A stretch of 64,000 bases of DNA from Agaricus subrufescens. Lineage: Eukaryota > Basidiomycota > Agaricomycetes > Agaricales > Agaricaceae. The stretch lies in NCBI GenBank assembly GCA_029945375.1, contig CM057058.1:682001-746000 (forward strand), given 5' to 3'. The notes beneath the pieces were generated by a model. It did no database searches. It was not told the origin of the DNA and saw only the letters and a list, made by a program, of their open reading frames with translations. Shown piece after piece: positions 48,308 to 60,343 of the stretch. A program made the position numbers and the translations under genes. Positions within the stretch are counted from its first letter, which is position 1. Every line of letters begins with the position of its first letter.

Positions 48308-51300
48308 CTACATTCTCAATATCTTCAGGCGATTCCAAATGGACAGAAATACAGATGTGTACAAGATTGCTCTATCCTGACCCATATACCGCACAGACTT
48401 GCGGATCTTAGAAAGCCCACCATTACCACATTCTGCTGCACTAGAATTAATCCTCCCAAGAACTGGTTGTGTGTGAACAAGTGTTTTGAGAAAAAAGGCT
48501 GTAGAACACTTTGTATGTCCTTGGGCATGGAAGTCATCAATGAGGAAAGTGGTATCTGCAAAGAACTTGGGCTCCCTTGCTCTGCAATATGGGGCTAATT
48601 GGCAGGCAAAATCATAGATCACATACTTGGGAGCATTAGGCCATCGTGTAATAAGAGCAGAGAAAACATCATTCCGCCCCTCACTTTCAGGGATAAAATG
48701 GAAGCCATAGCAAATGCTATCAGTGCACCAGGCAGCCATTATTCCTCCTGTTAGCCTTTTCTCACCATATTCACCATAGAACTTGTTACATGACCCCCCT
48801 CGTTCCTTTGGCTCCCGTGAAACATCACTGGGCATATTGGGGTATTGTGGTCTATGGCGTATCTGTGGCAAGCTGTACTTGCAGCCACTCTAGATAATTA
48901 AGTCAGAATACAGATATAGTACAAATATGAGTATAAAACTCATACCTTTTTCCAACCACCATCAATGGCAACATTAGAATCAACCTGAATTGGTAAAGGG
49001 TCATCATGAAGCATAGAACCATGAAGGACACCTTCAACTCTTCTCTTCACCCATTCAAAAGCAGCCAATAATTCAGTGGAGAAATTTTGATGCTGTGTCC
49101 ACTGCTGTAAGGCCAGATTATATAAACAAGGCACAGGGGAAAGTTGGGGCAAATTTTTGTGAGAAGGCATGCTGAGAAAAACCTCTAAGGCCTTCAAAGC
49201 AGGTCGGTTGATCACTTGCAGACATGATTCATTTGTTGAAATCTGTTATCATTAATTGAATATTATTTCAGCAATAATAGATAATAGAAACATACTTGTG
49301 AAAAAAATTTCCTCACTTCAACTGGTGGCTCACCCCCAGTGTTGAATGAAAAAGAGCCATAGTAGCTGTTCAAAAGATGATAGAGACCATTACAACTTTC
49401 ACTAGTGAGCTGGATCACTTCTTCAACATCACGAAGTTTTTGAATAGCTGCATCAATGATGTTTACATCAATTGTATCAATTGCAGACTACAATTTAGAA
49501 ATAGATTAGCAAAGCTGAAATTATATTCAAGAAACGCACATTGTTGTTCCTTGACAATATGTTAGAGAGCAAGAGTGGTGCACCCATAATTGAGGACAAC
49601 AACTTCCTCAAGTGGGCGTTTTCAATGAAGGACTGGTTCCTTGGATAACGGTGGTTCCGAATAATAGCCTGATGATGTTTCGAGGTTGGTGGATAAATGG
49701 TGTCCAAGATGTTTTTTTTGCTATAAGCCAGTGTAATGCCATCAAATATGACTGTCTCTGGTGTAGGCCCACATCGAGGGCATGCCATGTCATTAGACAG
49801 ATCAAGCAAACCAACGAACCCAAACCAAACTTTCCTGAAAATTGACTCCTCAACAAATGATGGAGCGGAGGGCCTTGACCATTTCTGGTATCTTCTAATG
49901 ACTAGCTTGATCCAAGCACTGAAAGGTGTTTCGGATGACGTGAAGGCTGACGTATATTCATCTAGAAGATCGTGTGAAAACAAGAGAGCATTGTTGTAGT
50001 TGAATATGCCAAGTTCACGACAATCGGGTCCGATGGCTCGGCTGGAATTTCGAATGGAAGGGCAGTTTGGGCACTTTTGGAGCTGAATGCAAGTCGAAAG
50101 TGGTCTCAACAATGTAAACACAGTGCAGTGTTTTTCGAACACAAAAGAGTTAGGGTCAAATGGGCGCCCGCAACTGCACCGCCCTTCTGGTGTCAGTGGA
50201 ATGGGGTTGGGAACATGTTCCACAGGCGGAGGATCATCATAAAGTAATTCATCAGTTGGCAGGCGTGCCCAATCAGACATCATAATGGATTGATATGAGA
50301 CACAGTGTGTGCCGGTCTTGGCTACTGCCTGAACACGAACTTGTTCTGTGAAATTTTTCAGCGCAGGTTTGCTAAGGCTTGAGGCTAGTCATCTCACCGG
50401 TTATAGCGATGCTGTGATCGCTCGAGCCATTATTCGCCGTGAGAAGTTGGCCTAGGTAAACCTGGCACTTCAATATGTGAGCGCAGCCATTGCTCCCTTC
50501 TCGCGAACATCTCCAATGGCCGAACCCAGTGTCTGCCCCCGTATACGTCACCACCACTCTGTTCTTGGCCATGGAAGGAGGGCCCTCGACACTAACTGAG
50601 AATAAGTTGATATAACCTTCTTCGGCCGTATCCCTCCAAAACAGAATGACAGGCTCGACGTGTCCTTTGGTTTCGATAAGACCTCGTAGGCATCAAGATA
50701 ACGTCTACGAACCTTCAGAAATTAGATTGTGCGATGCTCCCTCTTCAGACAAGTAACGCTGGTGAACACACGTTTCCCTCTCCCTAGCACTCGGACAGTA
50801 ACACACCGGAAATACGTTGCCGTCCAGACGTCGATCCATCTGGAGATGGTACCAGTGGTGCTAAGGTCAGGATTCACATTAGTGGTTATGCACGCAGGGG
50901 ATGCAGGTACGCAACACACTGTTCTTTTTGCCCATTTTACATCCCATCCTGTAACAACATAGAGCTCTGGGCCCAGTTGGAAGAACGGAATGGCCTCGGT
51001 CATGACGGCTTCCGCAAACACGTCATAATTATCAGAAGGTCGGGCATCGTCTGCCACAGGCTGCATGCCATCGACATTGTACAATACGCTGGCCATTTCG
51101 TCACAACATTCGTTGCCACCAGGAGCCGAGCCTATTCCGTATCCTCCCGTGTCAATTTCATCATGGCTGGAACCCTTGCGCGAATCTGTAGATGCACCGG
51201 CCAACTCTGACGCGATTTCAGATGGTTTGGCCTGGGTGGAGGTGCCTGGCGGATTAGGGGATGGCCGCGAGCTTATCGAGACGAGAAGGCGTTCCCTCTT

Positions 51301-51429
51301 CTGCGGGGAAGGTCCCGGCTGCGACTGCGGTTGCGTTGTTGCACTGCTCGGTATCTCTGAAGGGCGTTGAAGGGTGATCTGGGCCCCAGGAGGAGGGGTG
51401 AGAAGGCGACGATGTCGGGGACCGGGCAT
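48308..51429 (-). CDS. KDZ-family transposase
   Basis: Exons read with confidence are 50682-50398, 50345-49540, 49487-49296, 49242-48946 and 48889-48308. An N-terminal exon starts at 51429 (MPGPRHRRLLTPPP) and carries a stretch ending near ATYFRCVTVRVLGRGKR; its donor is not resolved. The protein is about 800-900 residues. Family marks known from fungal KDZ proteins are: a Cys/His cluster (WRCSREGSNGCAHILKC), a second cluster (RCSCGRPFDPNSF ... KCPNCP), YTSAFTSSETPFSAW, CPRCGPTPETVIFDG, then the RNase-H-like core with YDFACQLAPYC, DDFHAQGHTKCS and NSSAAECGNGG. The last Asp and Glu are likely catalytic. The splice between 50398 and 50345 restores a Glu codon in frame. It should cut and move the 14.2-kb element. 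No disabling lesion is seen in the resolved exons. Confidence 0.82.
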
Positions 51430-51554
51430 CTGATGGAGTAAAGTGTGAAAGGAGTGCGACGTGTACAAGCAAACCCAACACTGAGTACTCTCGTACTCTG
51501 TTTTTTTGATAAATTTGCTGACCGTCTGACAAAGAATGACTTGACGTTGCCTTC
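51430..51554. promoter_or_regulatory. divergent promoter region inside the KDZ element
   Basis: Only ~125 bp separate the start of the KDZ transposase gene (-) from that of the coiled-coil gene (+). The two genes probably share a bidirectional promoter. No specific box was recognised. Confidence 0.4.
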
Positions 51555-52893
51555 ATGACTCCCGCTGGAACTAGGCGCGCCAGCAAGCGTCCAAGATCGA
51601 CTCATCCTGTGTCTGTAACATCCGCTTGGGCGCCGAGACGGTGCCACGTATGTCCTGGCCTTCCATTGAAATCAACTTGCGCCTGTTCGAAGCGACGCGG
51701 GATCGTGCCCAACCATGAGGTATGTTCTAATTTCGTTGTGTTTGATCATTCTGACGATGTGACTCTGCCACTTAGAGTCAATGTACAGCTGATTCAACCG
51801 GCTTCACTGTTCTTCTAACCGAGTCCGCAATGAGGGACGCGTTCTCCCCTCCCTCTGATGATATAATGCAGTCTACTACACAGGATACTGCTACTGCTGA
51901 AGCACGTAGCGCTGATTTCTCTCACCTACAGTGTTCACCTGAGAACCTACAAGAAGAGATGGTGAGTCTTTCTCCCCCCCCCTGCCATTACTTCTATCAT
52001 CACTCACCGGATGCGCTTGAAGAGACGCGAGGTGGAGCCGCCAGATGCGTTCTCGAACGCGCGTGACCGTTCTCTGATGCAGGCCATCCCCAATCTTGAA
52101 ATACCCATAGATCCGGTTCTATTAGTCGTAGAGGAATCTCACGGCCAACAGCATCTCACGGCCAACAGCTCATTGCAAGTACCCGAAGCAACAAGACTTG
52201 AGAATGAAGACGACGTTTCGCAACGGCTGGAGAAAATTAGGAGGTTAAAGACCGGAGAGAGAGCCGTGAAGTACGGGCTGGTGGATGGCGTCATGAGAGG
52301 CAACATGGTCTATCGTGCGTTGTTTGATTTTTCACCCTACTCTGCCTTTATTTTGCGCCCTTAGGGATACCCCGGCAAAATGAGAACCGAAGGCCAATCA
52401 GTGATGCCTCCTCCGCAACCACCAGATACAACCGAGAACTACCGTTGATAATTGCCCGAGTAAGGATCTATTCAGCGTGATTCTATTGACACTGACCCTG
52501 TACCCTCAGGCGGAAAGACTGGCCCTTGAGACTGACTCTTATGTCCTCATCCTAGCACAACAAGCCACCGGCTCCTCTGCTTCCGTTCATTTCGCTTCTG
52601 AACGCATGAGGAGAGATGCCATAGATCAATGTGCCACCCTCGTGAACGATTTCCAATCCCTCATGACCCAACTAGTCGTAGCCAAGCGTTCGACTACCTT
52701 AGCCCTCGCACAGAACCTGGAAGCATCAGAGAAAGCGCGAGCAGATGTGGAGGAAAGGTTATTAGAAAGGGACAATGCAGTTGCGAGTGCCGAAGCAGAG
52801 TTGGCGGCTTCACACAACGCCAACCAGGCGTTGCTGGCGGAGTTAGAGGCCCTTAGAAACAGCCTGTCTTGTAGCCCTCAACGTCCTACTTAA
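51555..52893 (+). CDS. unknown coiled-coil protein of the KDZ element
   Basis: Five exons join in one frame: 51555-51719, 51776-51961, 52083-52314, 52365-52459 and 52510-52893, giving about 353 residues. The N-terminus is basic with a Cys cluster (RRCHVC ... TCACSKRRG). The middle is acidic and low in complexity. The last exon is a long helical stretch, likely a coiled coil, rich in Ala/Glu/Leu (around EASEKARADVEERLLERD). I recognise no family. It is divergently paired with the KDZ transposase, so it may be an accessory protein of the element; this is inferred. All four introns have good GT-AG ends, which supports a real gene. Confidence 0.62.
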
Positions 52894-54329
52894 TATTCCT
52901 TAATCATCAAATGTATCCGCTCCCCTAAGTTATATACCTTTTAATACATCCCCTTTTGATTGTTGTAATTTATTCCTTCGAGTGATTGATCATCGTAAAG
53001 CCAATATTGACCTTATAAGACTTCGTGTTGGCTGACCGTTCATACGTCCTGAGTTCACTTCAACGTAGTACTGTTGCATCGAAGTTGGATTTATGGACCT
53101 GGAGGATGGTACGTCCAAGTGGACATACTGGTTGTGACTTTACCTTCAAACGCATTTCCATGAATCTACAGAGACTTCAATTGGAGGACCTTGGCTATGA
53201 TAAGCGCAACTGCAATGAAGGATGGCAGTATCACTTTCTGCACCGTGAAAACAATACTCATGAATCTCAACGTCAGCGCCGGTCAAAGTCACGGTTTATA
53301 TACTTTTCAAACTTCAGATTGCCGGTAATTGTACGTTCAATAAAAGCATGGGGTCTTGACTGATTCGGGACTCACAACCACAGAGTGCTGCCCATGGACC
53401 ACGGGTCTTAGGACCGAGATCTCAACACTAGCCTTAAATCATTCTTGCGCTCACAAATCCGGGTGCAGTCTTGCCTGACATACTATGGTGAAACCCGGCC
53501 TGCTCGTCTTCCGCATACGGAGCCTTTCGATGTTGGCCTGAACGTGTTGTCTCATGCGTTAATCATTGAGGACAAACAAGACTTACACACTCAAGATCAT
53601 AATGGCGATGTTATTATACTATTCTTCTCAGCTCTTTCCGCTTCTCAGTCGGAGCCCTTTGTATATATCACGAACACTCTTAGTACGTTTGACGGAAAAC
53701 CTTTGATCGACGTCTTCGTCCACAACTTCAGTGTGTAAGTTGTGCGAAAGATAATCATTAGAACTAATGATTCGGATTCGAGAGATTCGTGAACCAATCC
53801 TTATGGCAAAGTATATAATTAATTGATGTTGTACACGCATGTTGAGCGTGTCGTTGAGCATGTTGATCATCAAGCATGTTGACCAACGACAGGAAAACGG
53901 CAGAGCATGCCGGGTGTCCTAGCCTTATGCAGGAGCAACCCTAACCTTAACGCAATAACAATGAAACGAATAGCATGATGATTGTATATACAATGCTTGG
54001 GTCTACAACAAGATAAAAGCACAAGTTGTTCTAATACAAGTTTGCTATCTACAATGACTTAGCATGTGGATTGGCGGGGATCCGCCGCCAATCCACATCC
54101 AAAGTCCACTTTAGAATATAATAGACATGATGTACTACTACCAAATATACGAAGCATAATTCTAGTAATCATTGTTAGAAGTTAGATCTGTATTTAGCTT
54201 GCTGGCCACTTATCTTAAGTCATACACAAGATGCTCCTCACTGATCCTGTACGCCGACAGATGCAGAGGCCACGGTAAGTATCTCACGAAATGAAGGTTA
54301 GCAAATTATCGTGAACAAATAAATCTCTT

Positions 54330-54530
54330 ACCAAGTCGCGCTGTCGGCAAAATGCTACAACTACAGATATGTGTTGGTAGTGATACTGGATAATTGAGGA
54401 CGGTCAACATACCTGGCCTGGCAGGGTAAATCCTTACCAAGTCGCGCTGTCGGCAAAAGGCTAGGCTACAACTACAGATATGCGTTGGCAGTGTTACTGG
54501 ATAATAGAGGACGGTCAACATACCTAGCAC
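54330..54530. repeat. two-copy direct repeat of ~105 bp
   Basis: The segment starting CCAAGTCGCGCTGTCGGC at 54330 recurs from 54438, each copy ending in ACGGTCAACATACCT. Confidence 0.75.
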
Positions 54531-54819
54531 GAAGCACCGCAGACTTGAAGGAATCAATGGCCACATTCAAAAGTCCTACGCAACGAGTTTATTACTCTTG
54601 TTGGGCAAAATGGATCAAGACATACCTTGTTGACATAAGCACATTTAAACAAACGAACGCCGAAATTCCAAAACGTATCACTTGAGAAAATGGAGAAAAG
54701 AACTCCAGGGCATCATCAGACGATGGCATGATCAACATGGAGTTACAATAGTAATAAAAAGACGGCCCACCTTGCTGCGTGATGATGCTCAGTTATGAAG
54801 TCTCGTGATGAGGCTTGTC

Positions 54820-54970
54820 CAACCGCAGTAAACGCGGTAAAAAAAAGAGCCCCTGATGTCCAAATGTCCCACTGCGGTAAACGCGGTAAGAAAAAGAGCC
54901 CCCGATGTCCAAATGTCCCACTGCGGTGAACGCAGTAAAAAAAGAGCCCCCGATGTCCAAATGTCCCACC
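54820..54970. repeat. three-copy tandem repeat of ~54 bp
   Basis: Three near-identical units contain AAAAAGAGCCCCCGATGTCC followed by AAATGTCCCAC and a GCGGTAAACGCGGTAA part. Confidence 0.75.
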
Positions 54971-55249
54971 ACAGTAACCTGTCCGTCATTTCCAACGGTG
55001 CAGGTGTCGTGCAGTGAGGAATCGCTGGCATATGCCGAGCGAGTACCTTCACATCCTACTTGAGAAAGCGAGATGTTTGCTGAAGGGGGACCCCTGCCTC
55101 TTGCCCGGGGCCGACTCATTCACAATCTCGGTGTCACTCGTCGCATACCGCGGGCGCTCGGCAGTGCTTGGAGTTCAACGTTGACCATGGTAGAGGACGG
55201 CAGAGGAGAGGGAACCAGGGTGGGAAAACTTCGCCATCGACCTATATAC

Positions 55250-56060
55250 CCTTGATGCCGGAGGTCACGCTCGAACATCTCAGAGCTCGAATATCTCAGA
55301 GGGGATACTTTGACATACATGCCGAAGAGAGCATGTGCGCGATCGTAGTCACAATTTGAAATTCATGCCGAGAAAGCTTGTGCGCGATCGTAGTTGATCT
55401 ACGTTAGAATGTTGAAGATAGGTGGTGTCGGTGAGGGTAGGGATATTAATGTTCATTATACAAGAAGTCAAGCACTGGTCCATGGAAACCTGAAGGGAGG
55501 GGAGGGATTCACTGGTCAGTGGGGTCACGCTCAAATATTTCAAAGGGGATACGAGCCGAGTGGGACCACGTCGGATACTTCAGAGGAGATACAAGCCAAG
55601 TGGGGTCACACTCGGATATCTCAGAGGGGATACGAGCCGAGTGGTCCATGGAAACCTGAAGGGAGGTTGTGTTTGAGATGGCGTAAAATTTACTCCATAT
55701 CCAACGAATGACAGAATCAATGTTTGCGGATGTTTGATACTTTGCCCGATTGAGACCACAACCCGACCTTCACTTACTCCACCACCGCTGACATCTATGT
55801 CCCTCCCTTCCTTCAGCTTGCCATGGACCGCTCGATCTCTTGTAAAATGAATGCCAATATCTCTACCCTCACCGACACCCCCTCTCTGCAAGATATTTAG
55901 CGCAGATCAACTCCGATCGCACACACGCTCTTCCGGCAAGTAGTTCAAATCAGTATCCCCTCTGAGATACGCGTGGCCCCACTGACACTCATGACCCTCT
56001 CCACCCTTCAGGTTTCCATAGACCGCTCGGCTCGTATCCCCTCTGAGATATGCAGCGTGG
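55250..56060. repeat. dispersed CTCAGAGGGGATACGAGCC repeats in both orientations
   Basis: Short units with TCTCAGAGGGGATA, ACGAGCCGAGTGG and CCATGGAAACCTGAAGGG recur direct in 55260-55670 and inverted in 55800-56050. Together they form a large imperfect inverted structure. Confidence 0.55.
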
Positions 56061-56129
56061 TTCCACACTGACACGACTTACAACAATACGACAGTACGGT
56101 AGTATTCACTTCCGATATGACGTGCTCAG

Positions 56130-58625
56130 AATTACAATACGCAGAACGGTGCTACTGTCCCGGCAGCCCTGCACCTTGTCGCCACTGACTATTTAACCCG
56201 CGTTGAATTCGCTGGTATTCTCTCCAAGACACTCGGCGAAAAAATGGCTGACAGTAAGTGTTGGCCGCGTCGTAAATATTCTAGAAACTAATCTTATCGT
56301 AGACATACGGATCCTTCAACGCAAGGTTGACGAGGCCTACTCGGATCTCGCCAATCTAGAGTCTGAGAAGGCCAACCTTGAGACGGCCAAACAACACAAC
56401 ATAGCGCGTCGTGGTTCTACAGGTGACTAGAGGCTTCCCGGATTATTTTGTCCTTTAACGTCATCTCCCCTCGAAGTCAGGTTGACAAGACTGCAAGGTT
56501 CAATTAGAGGAGCGAAACTCAAGTTCAGCAAAGCAAAAAAAGCGCTTGCTGTCGCTGTGGTAAGCTCTTGTGTCATAAGCCAATACAAGCGCTCATCATT
56601 TACAATAAAAGGCTGCACACGAGCAAAGTGTGCCAGATACTTTGACTGTCCATGGCTCGCAACAAACTGTACGCTGTTTCTCTCATACTTTTGTCATGAT
56701 TCTAATGATTTGGCCCATAAATTTCTAGGATTTACTTACCGGTGGAACAGACGTTAGTGCAACTGCTGAGAGCGCTGAGACTCCTGTTGACGCGCCCTCT
56801 TTGTCTACCACTGCTGAGAGCTCTGGGCCTCCTGCTGCCGACTTGATGGATACGTCTCCCGATTTGTCCAGCGCAACTGCTGCAAGCGGGGGACCAAGCC
56901 TCATACCTCCTTCGTCCGCCGAGGCCTCCGAGCCTCATGGTGCGGCGGGTGGAAGCGTAGTTGCTCCCGTTGTTCCCTCCAAACAAGTAGCTCCGGCTCT
57001 CCAGCCACCCGCGTCTGGTGAAGGCACAGTCCCTCCCGCCAGTACTCCACTTCCCGCCATGCCGACCATACCAGTGGCTCAGGCTTCACAACCACCTCCC
57101 TCCCCGGACGTTGCTCCAACCAACAATACCTCACTTTCCACCGCGCCAACTATACCGGTGGTCCAGGCTTCACAACCATCTCCCTCTCCGGACATCTCTG
57201 AGTTGGGCCCTGTCTCGTTGAAACGTATCAACCAGAGCGGAAGTGAGGATGAGAAGGATTTCAGTGACAATAGTGCCGATATGAACTTGCTTACACCCAA
57301 AGACAGTAAGCATGTTCACCATCTTTGCATTACCCTAATACTGACTGCCTCGAATAATAGAAGCAGAATTGCAGCAACAACTTTTCAAGAGAAGATTCTC
57401 TGTGGATGCTCCACCTAATAAAAGTAGGTTTCATCTTTATTCAGTGTACAGGTCTATCCTAATAATCTTCTTAGAGACTAAATACGTGGAAGTCTCAAGT
57501 GGTTCAGACGCGGGAGATTCTGATATATTCAATGACGAAGAAACCAGTCCGACAGAAATCATTGCGGCGAGCTCAAAGGCCAAAGCTCGCGACAATGATA
57601 CCGCTGGGGGGAAAGAAACGGGGGCCGCTACTTCAAAAAAGGTGGATGCAAAGAGTAGCCTGAAAGATAAAACGAGACCCGATGTGTCAGAGAAGACGAA
57701 GGATGCCGAGAATAAGGGCACTAAATCTAACGGGAAGAATCGGGAAGGTGAGATAGCCACAATTGGTAAATCTATTACCGGCATCTCGTCATTGACCTCT
57801 GTTTATAGATTATCGTGCTTCTGAACATTCCATTGCTAAGGCTGCCCGCGCTGACGTAATTTTGGGGAAACAAAGGAAACGATGGGCTGAGAAAGAAGGT
57901 GCCACAAGAATTTCTGACAATCTCCTATCTGTTATTGACTTGAAGTTTTAGCGAGTCACATACAGTTTGCGGCAGCTTGGTTGAATGCAGGGCCTATGGA
58001 TGAACTTCCCGAGTTCCCTCTTGGTTTCGAACTTATTCGAAAAGACCCCGACTATCTCCCTGACGTGGCCACGGCTGACTACAATCTCACACTCGAATTA
58101 TTGCGTAATCACAGCAATAATTATCTATGCATCCCACATGTCAAGCTTAACCGGAAGATCATTACGGAGACTGATAACACCGAGGGGCCTGTCCGAATAT
58201 TCGGAACCCCGTTGCCCCGAAACCAGAACCCTAATGCGTCAACCAACATTTCTCGCGAGCCCAATCATTTTCATTGCGGCTGCCACGAGAGGGTTGCTCT
58301 GGCTGGGTTTGTGATGTGGAAGACATGGAAAGCTAAGAGCCGGATAGATGGTGAGTTGGTTGAGGAGAGCTTGCATAAGCGGTGGACGTTCCATCCCCGC
58401 GAAATTTTGTTTTTTTTGCAGTTTTTGAAGTCAATGTTCGGCTATACTGTTGAGGACATGTTTATGGGTTCCTTGAATCCTGAGGAGCGGGCGAAAAGGA
58501 TGGCATGGATAATGAAGAAGGTAGCACATCATTGTGCACGTAGTTATTATGATTATATTGGAGAGAAGATGACCCTGGATGACGATTTTCCGGAGCCGGA
58601 GGAAGAAGAGGACAATTGGTTTTGA
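56130..58625 (+). CDS. unknown multi-exon protein of the KDZ element (5' end unresolved)
   Basis: I see exons at 56130-56253, 56303-56422, 56477-56559, ~56750-57310 and ~57365-57425, then one running from TKYVEVSSGSD to the KSNGKNREG end, then DYRASEHSIAK..., and the last exon ending at 58625. Most junctions keep frame; the one before ~56750 is not resolved, and no start codon was found upstream of 56130. The early part is helical (KVDEAYSDLANLESEKANLE). The middle is a long Pro/Ser/Ala-rich linker, then acidic and Lys-rich low-complexity sequence. The C-terminal ~210 residues look globular (DELPEFPLGFELIRKDPDY, HFHCGCHERVALAGFVMW) and end in an acidic tail. No family is recognised. Confidence 0.6.
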
Positions 58626-58859
58626 CGTTTTCTATTTCCCTTCCAAGAACTGAAACCGGAGTCAAGTCAAAGTTTGGGTATGTCTATTCCTCTCCTACTA
58701 TTACAGTTTATACTAATGAATTTTCTGATATATTTGCCTGCCCGTAGTTTTAGTTAAGGGTGTAGAACTCGAAAGTATCAGATATGGCATCGGTGTACTT
58801 TTTAAAAAATAAAACAGCTTTATCGTTTGTGATTATGATACTCGCTGCTCTTAATTGCA

Positions 58860-60150
58860 GTGAGTAGGGTAGTACTCACCATCTCGAAAGGCAGCGAGTA
58901 GGGTGGTACTGACCATGTCGAAAGGCACTGAGTACATTTATACTCTCTGGGGCGTAAAGAGTATTATCATACTCACCCCTCTGAGCATATATAGACTCTC
59001 ACTGTTCCCGGATACTGTGAGTATCCTGGTACTCGACAAATCTGAGGGCAGTGAGTACATTTGTACTCACACTCTCAGGCGTAGTGAGTATGCAAGTACT
59101 CTACGCATCCAAGGGCAGTGAGTACGGTTATACTCACTGTTCCCGGATACAGTGAGTATCCTGGTACTCAACACGCCCGAGGGCAGTGAGTACATTTGTA
59201 CTTACCACTCTCAGGCACATGCAGTGAGTACGATTATACTCACTATTCCCGGATACAGCGAGTATCCTGGTACTCGACACATCCGAGGGCAGTGAGTACA
59301 TTTGTACTCACACTCTCAGGTGCAGTGAGTATGCAGGTACTCTACGCATCCAAGGGCAGTGAGTACAGTTATACTCACTATTCCTGGATACAGCGAGTAT
59401 CCTGGTACTCTACACATCCGAGGGCAGTGAGTACATTTGTACTCACACTCTCAGGTGCAGTGAGTATGCCGGTACTCTACGCATCCAAGGGCGGCGAGTA
59501 CGGTTATACTCACTATTCCCGGATACAGCAAGTATCCTGGTACTCGACACATCCGAGGGCAATGAGTACATTTGTACTCACACTCTCAGGTGCAGAGAGT
59601 ATCCTGGTACTCTACGCATCTAAGGGCAGTGAGTACGATTATACTCACCGTGCTGGATACAGCGAGTATGCTGGTACTCGGCATGTTCAAGGGCACTGGG
59701 TACGATTATACTCACCATCCCGGATACAGCGAGTGTGCTGGTACTCAACTCATCCAAGGGCGGTGAGTACAATTATACTCACCGTCCCGGATATAGCGAG
59801 TATGCTGGTACTCGGCATATCCAAGGGCAGTGAGTACAATTATACTCACCGTCCTGGATACAGCGAGTGTGCTGGTACTCAACTCATCCAAGGGCGGTGA
59901 GTACAATTATACTCACCGTCCGGGATACAGCGAGTATGCTGGTACTCGGCATATTCAAGGGCAGTGAGTACAATTATACTCACTGTTTCCGGATGCAGCG
60001 AGTATCCTGGTACTCGACATATGCAAGGGCAGTGAGTACGATCATACTCACCACTCTCAAGCGCGAATATAATGATACTCACATCTCCAGACAGTAGTGG
60101 GTATGACCATACTCTCTGTGTCCAGAGATGATGGCCAGTACGATCATACT
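58860..60150. repeat. palindrome array with ~34-bp spacing, right end of the KDZ element
   Basis: About 37 units, each with GAGTAY-N4-RTACTC (for example GAGTACATTTGTACTC, GAGTATCCTGGTACTC, GAGTACGGTTATACTC). Starts measured at 59053, 59086, 59120, 59154 and 59188 give a 33-34 bp period. Linkers alternate between a CGGATACAGC type and a CATCCAAGGGCAGT type, so the full sequence repeat is ~68 or ~136 bp. Open frames through it are by-products of the repeat. Confidence 0.9.
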
Positions 60151-60196
60151 CTCCATGCTCAATAAAACATTAGAACTCTGATACTTTGCCCTCCAA

Positions 60197-60332
60197 GAGT
60201 ACTATTGTACTGTCTATGTTTACTATATACGGTATCCTTATAAAGACTATCGGAGTCAGACGCACGACCCCGCGTTTGCAGTTGTGACCACCCCGCGTGC
60301 GAGCCTCATGCGTCATGCAAATGTCACCTATC
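60197..60332 (-). repeat. right terminal inverted repeat of the 14.2-kb element
   Basis: Counterpart of 46092-46230, followed directly by the 11-bp repeat cgtcctttgtg at 60333-60343. Confidence 0.82.
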
Positions 60333-60343
60333 CGTCCTTTGTG

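Larger units (their letters stand above)
52894..56129. other. gene-poor, repeat-rich middle of the KDZ element
   Basis: About 3.2 kb. Several ORFs of 60-140 codons occur (for example 53025-53363 and 53445-53738), but none shows a family or a convincing splice pattern. Repeats include a 14-bp hairpin at 54064-54077/54085-54098 and the tandem repeats listed below. Confidence 0.45.
46092..60332. mobile_element. 14.2-kb KDZ-type transposon with subterminal palindrome arrays
   Basis: The ends are inverted repeats of ~135 bp (46092-46230 and 60197-60332). Their outer ~75 bp are nearly identical, sharing TTTGCATGACGCATGAGG and a following GC-rich stretch. The direct repeat cgtcctttgtg flanks it at 46081-46091 and 60333-60343. 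The duplication may be 8-11 bp, because the outer base pairs are ambiguous. Inside, in order: a 34-bp satellite, a KDZ transposase gene (-), a divergent coiled-coil gene (+), 3.2 kb of repeats, a second unknown gene (+), and a second satellite with the same palindromic core. It sits between N11 and the end of the NACHT array. Confidence 0.85.

Noticed and set aside
53025..53363. 112-codon ORF in the KDZ element
   Set aside because: No family, no intron structure and no conserved neighbour. It was kept only as part of the gene-poor region.
53740..54200. Possible solo LTR (TGTTGA... words)
   Set aside because: No matching end, no target duplication and no polypurine or primer-binding site could be placed.
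59196..60097. Long ORFs through the right-hand array
   Set aside because: Same reason: they are by-products of a stop-free palindromic repeat.
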